Source: Limosilactobacillus caccae (lineage in GTDB: Bacteria > Bacillota > Bacilli > Lactobacillales > Lactobacillaceae). From it: DNA of 64,000 nt. Location: assembly GCF_900156885.1 (NCBI RefSeq), contig NZ_FTOY01000011.1:362501-426500 (forward strand). The letters run 5' to 3'. The notes under the pieces were generated by a model that worked only from the letters and a program-made list of their open reading frames with translations, was not told the DNA's origin and ran no database searches. Position 1 is the stretch's first letter. Each line of letters starts with the position of its first letter. Shown piece after piece: positions 26,001 through 34,100 of this stretch. Both the position numbers and the translations under genes were made by a program.

Positions 26001-26548
26001 CTGATCAATTATTACCAAAGAACGTTGAAGCTGGTAAGACAAGTACTGATGATGACACATCCCTTTCAGCAAAAATTACTGTCTTCGGAGAATCGCACAT
26101 CAAAGTTAAGTTCCGTTATCAAAAGCCAGACGGCTCTTATGAGTACATTGACGGTGACGATTTAGTCTTAGAAGACAACAAGGATATTCTTAAAAAGGAA
26201 GATCTCTTTAAGAAGATTTTGGGTATTGATTCAGATACTTTAAAGAAATACGGACTTGATTCGAAAGATATCAATAAGCTCAATGACAACCCTGAATTCA
26301 GAAAAGAATTAACTAACAGATACCCTGGCCTTTCAGACTATGCAATTGATTTCACTAAACCTAGCGATCCAAGTAATCAAAACGGTGGTGACGTTGCTAA
26401 ATGGGGTGACACTTCTACTTGGTACTTTGATGGTAACCAAGTGACATTTGACTTAACCAAGCTCGTTAACTCAAGTCCTAATGTTACTTTGTCACGTGAG
26501 ACTACTTTTGTATCAAGTAAAGATGACTCAAAACTTAAGAACCGTTAA
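23027..26548 (+). CDS. Giant adhesin 1, N-terminal fragment (split by frameshift)
   Basis: 1173 aa. A YSIRK-type signal (YGLRKLSVGVASVLLS, 21-36) ends at AHA-D50. A Thr/Ser/Ala-rich spacer (about 50-125) precedes a large AT-rich-coded, beta-rich region without cysteines, resembling Ig-like adhesin domains of lactobacilli, though I cannot name a family. The last 30 residues (PNVTLSRETTFVSS) begin a 144-aa repeat that continues in another frame from 26539. Restoring one base (AAGAACC to AAGGAACC) yields LKEPLNEANI, aligning with LKDPEKETNV in a later repeat. As sequenced the product would be secreted without an anchor. The start is ATG 23027 after GGGGG. Confidence 0.88.
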   Translation: MVSKNNQWNKMQQEADRVPHYGLRKLSVGVASVLLSTTLLFGMASTAHADNAPSNTTAATTSTSSAGDTDVQSEGETPAQHNAPVASGVGDETATTPEMQTFTVPQASSPVSKQALAESKAEKTTNINFLDENSDYKDTVTVETGKDVQVNFQTNDYVDGDKFTFKIHPSSDGIDISNTYNLTPADNQKNKATVSKVSENVNEYEFSDTMKGSGTYNQIIAIKTNGTFDPTVVRKDGTYEIAIDVYKNGQKIKNTTFKQIVHHKPYIYWQNNNGENDSLHNIYTMDHQYVSNGQVLPNVDYQWRLAAGINPIFNQGTTLTVPVPEHFILNEAKTKANSPKWFKDYGHLSIKQDGNKLIITFPKINDDQLKELKLSASQSAENYPVQHDFYIVGKIDQKVADKTTISGADDITIKNESDQDHTVPLKAVLLGTNNTIENTPIGDLLAGNITPDQHNEKLHKYFPDQPEWITTREDSDKGIHALNRNVSISSQANETLNGVDATVIVPDGMNISTIVNNDTSDANPVFQYEYTDGSKSDKFTKDNIPTAPAGKFIKNIHVHSDKVDPFHKMFSIDLMGVLAKQYRGDNNGTAEKTDKSQPAKGDKVSNLDQLITKIALTLPDSKTNPKHDPTSNDSVWYQGQIVLDKNPDTDIHFNQNEAEANQPSKQAGATGGTLTITQLDVQDEVPNLTYHVIIPINAVLNPDNPISNLPKNATVSYFDVNGRTVVKIQIKGGKREDIINKPFTLHLDNAAVINNKTLKSYWDVYVTVPDGQKSYDPFDTDNPSYIYRGYPEDEEDLKTDAFVENNKNSYWAYTSNHEWRLVTATVTQTTTEAVGNLLPSYAAVGKSDDKGSKNMKFSSTIMNADSNDVTHLTTILRMPNTEDGKSEFNFNLQKPVKVINVATGQEVTEGVQIFYTTNKDYKSKKMADISKDDWQNDFTNSLPADPSTVTAVAVKIAKVPTQAFYRVVAEGTDPTLRTDAGKTAYVANKIWSDQLLPKNVEAGKTSTDDDTSLSAKITVFGESHIKVKFRYQKPDGSYEYIDGDDLVLEDNKDILKKEDLFKKILGIDSDTLKKYGLDSKDINKLNDNPEFRKELTNRYPGLSDYAIDFTKPSDPSNQNGGDVAKWGDTSTWYFDGNQVTFDLTKLVNSSPNVTLSRETTFVSSKDDSKLKNR

Positions 26549-28190
26549 ATGAAGCAAACATTGACGCTGACTCACTTGATATCAGTTACGATCCATTGAC
26601 TAAGGATTACATTGTTTATGACATTAGTAATCACCTTTCATATAAAGAATATGAGCCAAAAGATGATGTTTCTAACTACAAATTGGATAACGCTGATGCT
26701 AAATTAGATGGTCCTAGTCATACGGACATTCAAAAGGTCTTGGAAGATAACCGTGGCACTTTATTTGAAAGTTCGCACCAACATGGTATGCGTGTTGATA
26801 TCACTAAAGATGAAAAAGGTCAATTCAAAGCTTCTGAACCAGTTGAAGATGACTCTCTTGAACCTGGTAATATCTCAGTTGTTTACCATCAAGTAGCTCA
26901 CTATAATCCAAAAGTTAACGTTTCAATTAGTCGTGAAATTGATTACGTTTCAAACGCTACTGGCATATCACTTCAGGATACAACTAAGAAAGATAACTTC
27001 AACTCAACTACTATTTCAACTGAATATGATCAAAATACTAACGAACTTACCAACATGAGTAACGTTCCAGACAATTTTGATTACAGTAAAGAAAATGCAC
27101 CTGAAATTGGCGGTTACACTGTTGATCCATCAGATAGTGAGTTAACTGGTCCTCAAGATGCTGACATTCAAAAGATTTTATCTGATAATCAAGAGCAACT
27201 GTTTAACTCTAAGAGTGAGCATGGTTTCAAAGTTGAAGTTACTAAAGTTGGTGACAAGTACACTTCCAAGGTAACTGAAGATGATTCACTTGAACCTGGC
27301 AACATTTCAGTTGTTTACCATCAAGTAGCTCACTACAACCCAAAGGCAAAGATTTCAATTAGTCGTGAAATTGATTACGTTTCAAATGCTACTGGTAAAT
27401 CAATTCACGATCCTGCGAAGAAAGATAACTTTAATTCAGCTACAATTACGACTGACTATGATAAAGACAGTCATAAGATTAATAGCATCAGCAACGTAGG
27501 TTCTGATTTCGATTACAGTGAAGACAATGCACCTAAGATTGACGGTTACACTGTTGATCCAACAGATAGTAAGTTAACTGGACCTCAAGATGCTGATATT
27601 CAAAAGATTTTAACTGATAATCAAGATCAATTATTCAATGCTGGCAACAAGCATGGTTTCAAAGTTGAAGTTACTAAAGACGGTGACAAGTACACTTCTA
27701 ATGTCGTTGAAGATGATTCACTTGAACCTGGCAACATTTCAGTTGTTTACCATCAAGTAGCTCACTACAACCCAACTTTTGATGTTGAAATTAACCGTGA
27801 AGTTGATAGTGTATCTGCAATTGATGGTACAGAACTCAAAGATCCAGAAAAAGAAACTAACGTTGCATCCGGTACGATTATTGTTTCTTATGATCCGCAA
27901 ACTCATCAGGTTAAGCCAAATGGAACCAAAGTGTCTGATAACATCGAATATGGGACAAAGGATCCAGATCATATTCCGGGATATGCAACTAATGGCTCAA
28001 TTCCAGCAGTAAGTACTAATGATATTAATAAGGCTATTAGTGAACATAGCGAAGAATTATTCAATCCAAATAATAAACACGGTAAGACAATCACTATTGA
28101 TCAAATTACGGGTAAAACTACTGTAACTGATAATGATAAGGCTCCTGCTGGTAAGATCACGGTTAACTTGAAGCAACAAGCTAAGTACAT
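26474..28190 (+). repeat. 144-aa (432-bp) tandem repeats in adhesin 1
   Basis: About four units. The phrase encoding SLEPGNISVVYHQVAHYNP recurs at 26857, 27289 and 27721, exactly 432 bp apart. The first unit contains the frameshift and the last is more diverged (ends KITVNLKQQAKYIP). Copies 2 and 3 are near-identical at DNA level, implying recent duplication or gene conversion. Confidence 0.88.
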
Positions 28191-31100
28191 CCCTAGCCAC
28201 GCAAACTTGATTACTATGTTCCCTGGCCAAGATAATACGCTGGAAGTTGCTGGCAATATTGGTAAAGATGGTAAGCCAAGTGATGACATTAACTTTGAGA
28301 CTACTGATAATGACTTGAAGAAAGATGGTTACACTTACAAGGTTTACTATGTAGACGGCACTTATGACAGTAATGGCTTAAAGGATGATTATAAGTACTT
28401 GACTGAGAACTGGATTCAAGGGTTGGATGGCTATGATACCTTAGCTGACGCACAAAAAGCACATGGGTATGATGACATAGCAGACGGAGATACAAGCAAT
28501 GATGGAACTAAGTCATTTGCTAAATTCAATACGCAAAACTTCGTTGTTGTTTATACGCCAGTTAACGAGCAACCACAAGACATTTACATTACCAGTGACA
28601 ACGATCCTTATGCTAAGAATGATGCCTTGAAAGATTTCGCTATTCCAAAAGATATTGTTTCTGATAAAGACCAGCAAGCAAAATTGATCGCAGCGATCAA
28701 GAAGGCTCAAGAAAATCCTAAGGCTGACCAAGATACATTGCAGCAAATGTTGGAAATGGCAGAAAACGGTAACTTTGCTCAGCTTTACAAATTATCGGGC
28801 AAGAGCTCACAGTTCCCATTTACTGATGATAATTTCGGTTCACAGGGCTTTAATGAGCGGATTCATATTAATGAAGAAGGTAACCAGATTCCTGTTTATC
28901 CATTTATTGATGAAAGTAATGCTGGTCAATCATCACTTAATAATAATTCCCCACTGTATGTCCGCAATGGTCACTATATTCAAAAGGTAACTTTGACTGA
29001 TAAGAACGGTTCTGGTAATAAAATCACCATTACTCATACGGTTGATCCTGATAAATTAAAAGAAAACAGCAGCTTTGATAGTGACTGTATCGGTGACTCG
29101 GCAGTATTAAATCTTATTGATTACTTAACTAATAAAGATTCAGGCAATACTGATTCACTGCCGCTTAACGATCAAACTAATAGCGCTTGGACTATTTCTG
29201 TCGATGGTTTAAATAGTTCAACAGTTACTACTGATAAAGATGGTAACAAATACCTAACTATTAGTAATGGCGACCGTTTTGTTTACAACAATACTGAATA
29301 TGATGGTAAGACGGATTCTGACCCACAGATTATTAATCTGCACTATGCTCCAATTGTATTATCTGAACAGAATCCTGATAGCACTTACCAGTCAGTCACT
29401 ATTCACTATGTTGATGTAACTGATCAAGACCCAATGGATGAAGAGACTCGTCGAGGAATCTTTAATGACTACGGTGTTAAGTTACCTGATGGCACCAAAT
29501 ATGCTTATAACTACAGTAATGGTTACGAACTTGATATTGATGATGAAGGCAACGATGGCGTTAAGGCCAACTTGACGATTAACGAAAACCATGATGGCTA
29601 CACTTATGACAATAGCGAGCAAGATGCCAAGATTCTTGAAAAATTGGCTAAAGACGGCTATTACGTTGTTCAACGCGATAAGGAAACTACTGGTCAGCAT
29701 AACTTTGACCAATATGCTTCTGATATTAGTACGCATGAATACAATGGTAATGAACTGTATAATCCCCTCGGTTCTGGTGGTTACTCTAACCAAAACTACT
29801 ATGTCTACCTAGTAAAGGGTCAGAGAGTAAATTACAAGGTCGTCCTTGAAGATAAAGATGGTAATGAAAAAGAGACTTTAGTTCCAGAAAGTATCCTTGG
29901 ACTGGGGCAAACTGGCGACAAGTTCTCAGAAACAAAGTCTGGCGTAGACCAAGTCAACTCTAAGACTTCAATTAGCGATCGTTACCAAGCAATTATCGAA
30001 GAGATGGCTAAGAAGTATCCTAACTACACGGTAGTAACTAAGGATAATCCGAATACCAAGTTAGCTCAAACAGACGAAATCGGTACTGAGGAAGCCTTTG
30101 GTGATGGCGATATCACTAAGACTATCTACCTTGTTCCTAAGTACGGTAATGTGACGATTCACTATGTTGACGTTGACGGGGATGCCCGTAAGAACCCTGA
30201 CAAGAAGGAATTTACTTCTACTGATGGTCAAGAACTTGGTGAACACAAGCAAACGCCAGTAGATGCAGACACGGAATACGGTACAGACTACGAAAATACT
30301 CCTTGGAATTACGACAAGGCTGGCTATGAATTAGCTACTGTTGAACTTCCAAGTACTGCCACTAAGGGCCAAGTAAATGATGGCACCAAGGATATCTATG
30401 TTTACTTGAAGCACAAGCAAAGTGGTCTTACGACGCAACCTAAGACAGTGAATGAAACAATCAAGTACGTTGACCAAGATGGCAAGCCACTTCCAAAGGA
30501 TGTCAAGGACACCACTAGTCGTGAAATTACCTTCACACCTGAAGGTTACCACGATGATGTGACAGGCAACGATGTCATTATTGGATGGGCTTCATCTGGA
30601 GCTATTGTCAACGGTGGTTTTGACAAAGCCCCAACCACGGCTGAAGGTTATGACTTAGACCAAGAAGCCACTAACGGCGACAAGGATAATCCTGAAAATA
30701 TCTTCAATAATGATAAAGATGTTGCAGCTGTTCCTGTCACCCATGAATCAGATGACGTAACTATTACGGTTCACTACAAGCAACAGGCTGAAACCCACAT
30801 CCATTACATCGATGTCAATGGCAGTGACAAGACTTCAGGCTTCAGCAAAGACGACGGTACAGCAATCGACGGCCACGATGTTGATCACATCGGTCACATC
30901 AATGACTCAATCTTCCCTATTGGCCAGACCCCATGGGACTACGAAAAAGCTGGTTGGGTTCTTGCTGAAAATCCATCAAACGTTAACCAGGACATGAAGT
31001 TAACTAAGGATACTCCACACGATGTCTATGTTTACTTGAAGCATGACACCACTGACATTAAGGATCCAAAGAAGATCAATGTCACTGAAACAGTTCACTA

Positions 31101-34100
31101 TGTTGACGAAGATGGTAACCCAGTTAAGGATGAAAACGGTCATGATATCGTTGAAACCAACAAGCAAAACCTTACTTTGACCCAAACTGGTAAGTACGAT
31201 AAGGCTATCAAGGAAAACATCCCTGATGGTTGGAGTGCAGATAAGAAGGGCTTCTCTACTCTTCCAACTAAGGATGTTCCTGGCTACGATGTCGACAAAG
31301 TTTACCACAAGGATCAAAACAGCATAAAAATTGACGATAAAGATCAAAATGGTAAATCTATCAAGGAGGTTTACTACGATCCATCCAAGGTTAAGACTGA
31401 CGAAACCGAAGATCAAAACGTCGACGTTTACGTAGTTTTGAAGAAGCAGGCTAAGACAGCTGTTCACTACATTGATGTTGAAGGCGTAAATAAAGATGCC
31501 AAGGATCTTACTTCAAAAGATGGTTCAACTATCGAAAACAAAGGTCATGACTTCACTGTCAAAGGCCACGTTGGTGATACGAATGTCTTCTCAAACAAGC
31601 TTTGGAAGTTTGATCAAAATGAATGGGAATTTGTGACTCAAAGTCCTGAAATTGACAAAGGCAAGTTGACTGACAAAACTCCTTCAGACCTTTACATTTA
31701 CTTGAAGCATAAGCATAGTGCAATCAAGACTCAACCAATGACTGTCAACGAAACTGTTCATTACGTTGATCAAGATGGCAAGTCAATTAAGGATGATTCG
31801 ACTGCTAAGATGACTTTGACTCCTCAAGGTTACTATGATGAACATACTAAGAAGGATGTCATCACAGGTTGGAAGGCAGATCTCAAGGATTCTAAGTTCC
31901 CTAACTTTGACACTGCAATCAACGGTTATGACATTGATAAGGACAAGACCAAGTCAACTGATGTAACTGGCGATTACAACAAGGTTAAGGAAGTCCCAAT
32001 CACTGTTGAAAACAATCAACAACCTAAGGATGTTGATATTACTATTTACTACAACCAAAAAGCTGAAACTCACATCCACTACATTGATGTAAATGACAGT
32101 AAGAAGACTACTGGCTTTGACAAGAATGATGGTTCAGCTATCGATGGCCATGATGTTAACCACGTAGGTCACATCAACGATTCAATCTTCCCTGACGATA
32201 AGACTCCATGGGATTACGCTAAAGACGGCTGGGTTCTTGCTGAAAATCCATCAAACGTTAACAAGGACATGAAGTTGACCAAGGATACACCAAATGATAT
32301 CTACGTCTACTTGAAGCATGTCACTAGTGATCTAACTCCTAAGACCATCAAAGTGACTGAAACGGTTCATTATGTTGATGAAAATGGCAACCCAATCAAA
32401 GACGAAAAGGGTCAGCCAATCACGCAAGTAAATGACCAACACCTTACTTTGATTCAAACTGGTAAAAAAGATAACGTCACTGGAGATAACATCCCTAATG
32501 ATTGGACATCCGATAAACCTGGTTTCTCTAGTCTTTCATTTGATAGCAAGCCAGACGGTTACGATGTCGACTATGTTTACCACAATGATCAAGATGGTAA
32601 GAAGGTTGAAGATGGCGAGTCCATCAACGAAATCTCCTACGATCCAAGCAAGGTTGCTAAGACTGCAACAGAAGATCAAAACGTCAACGTTTACGTAGTT
32701 TTGAAGAAGCAGGCTAAGACAACTGTTCACTACATTGATGTTGAATGTGTCGATAAAGACGCTAAGGACCTCACTCCTAATGATGGCTCAACGATTGATA
32801 ATGAAAGTCATAATTTTACAGTCGATGGCCACGTTGGTGACGACTTCTCCGACAAACTTTGGGGCTACGATTCAAATGAATGGGAATTAGTAACGCAAAA
32901 TCCTGAAATCAATGGTGGCAAGTTGACTGACAAGACTCCATCAGACCTTTACGTTTACTTAAAACACAAGCACAGTAACCTCCAAACTCAACCAATGACT
33001 GTTAACGAGACTGTTCATTACGTTGACCAAGATGGCAATTCAATCAAGGGCGACTCAACCGCTGAGATGATTTTGACTCCGCAAGGTTACCACGATAACC
33101 AAACAGGCAAGGATGTCATCACTGGCTGGAAGTCAAACTTAACTAATTCTGAATTCCCAATTCACAAGACTCAGGTTGATGGCTATGATGTGGACATGAC
33201 GAAGACTGCGGCTACTGATGTGTCAGCTAACCACAGTGAAGTTAACCCTGTCAAGATTTCAGTAGGCAAGGACAACGAGAAGCCTAGTGACGTCGAAATC
33301 ACCGTGCATTACCAAAAGAAGTCATCGCTTAAGATTAATTACGTTGACGTAAATGGCCTCAATCAGGACCATTACCAAGACGGGAAAGTAATCGAAAATG
33401 GTCAGCACGATATCTCCTTAGCTGGTCATAAGGGGGACGCCGTCTTTAATAACGGTGCTACGCCATGGGACTTTACTAAGGACGGTTGGAAACTTGTCAA
33501 AGAGACCAGTCCAGTCAAGTCAGACTTAACCCTTGGCGATCAGCCGCGGGAAATCACCGTTTACCTGGTTCACGGGCAAACGACGACGAAGCCGCAAGAA
33601 GCGAAGGAAATCATTACTGAAACCAGCCAAACGCGGACGATTAACTACTACGATGACAAGACTGGTAACCCGCAAACCGGTGCTGGTTCACTAGCCGGTA
33701 AGGGAGCTAAGAGCATTACGCAAAAGCTTAACTGGAAGCGGACACCGGTCTATGACTTAGTTGATGGTCACCTCCTTGGCTTTGCCCAACTGGATAAGGA
33801 CGGCAATCCAATGATGAGCCCATTTGGGATGTTCTTATTGTTGCCAACGGGTGACGAAAATGATCCAGCCTCATGGACACCAGTTTCACTGGAGCAAGAT
33901 GGTAAGAAGCAGTCATGGGATAAGAACGAATTCCCAGCAGTTGAATCACCAGACTTGACCAAGCACGGTTACCAAAAGGACCAGTCGAAGAAGCAACACG
34001 CGGACGATAAGCAAGGTCAACTGGTTGAAGCAGCGGCTGCGGACCCAAGCAAGGGTAACCAGACGCAAAACATCTTCTACGTTCATGACCAAACGCCAGT

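Noticed and set aside
26520-26560. Programmed -1 frameshifting in adhesin 1
   Set aside because: The zero-frame codons TCA AAA CTT AAG AAC contain no X XXY YYZ heptamer. A one-base deletion explains the repeat alignment better.
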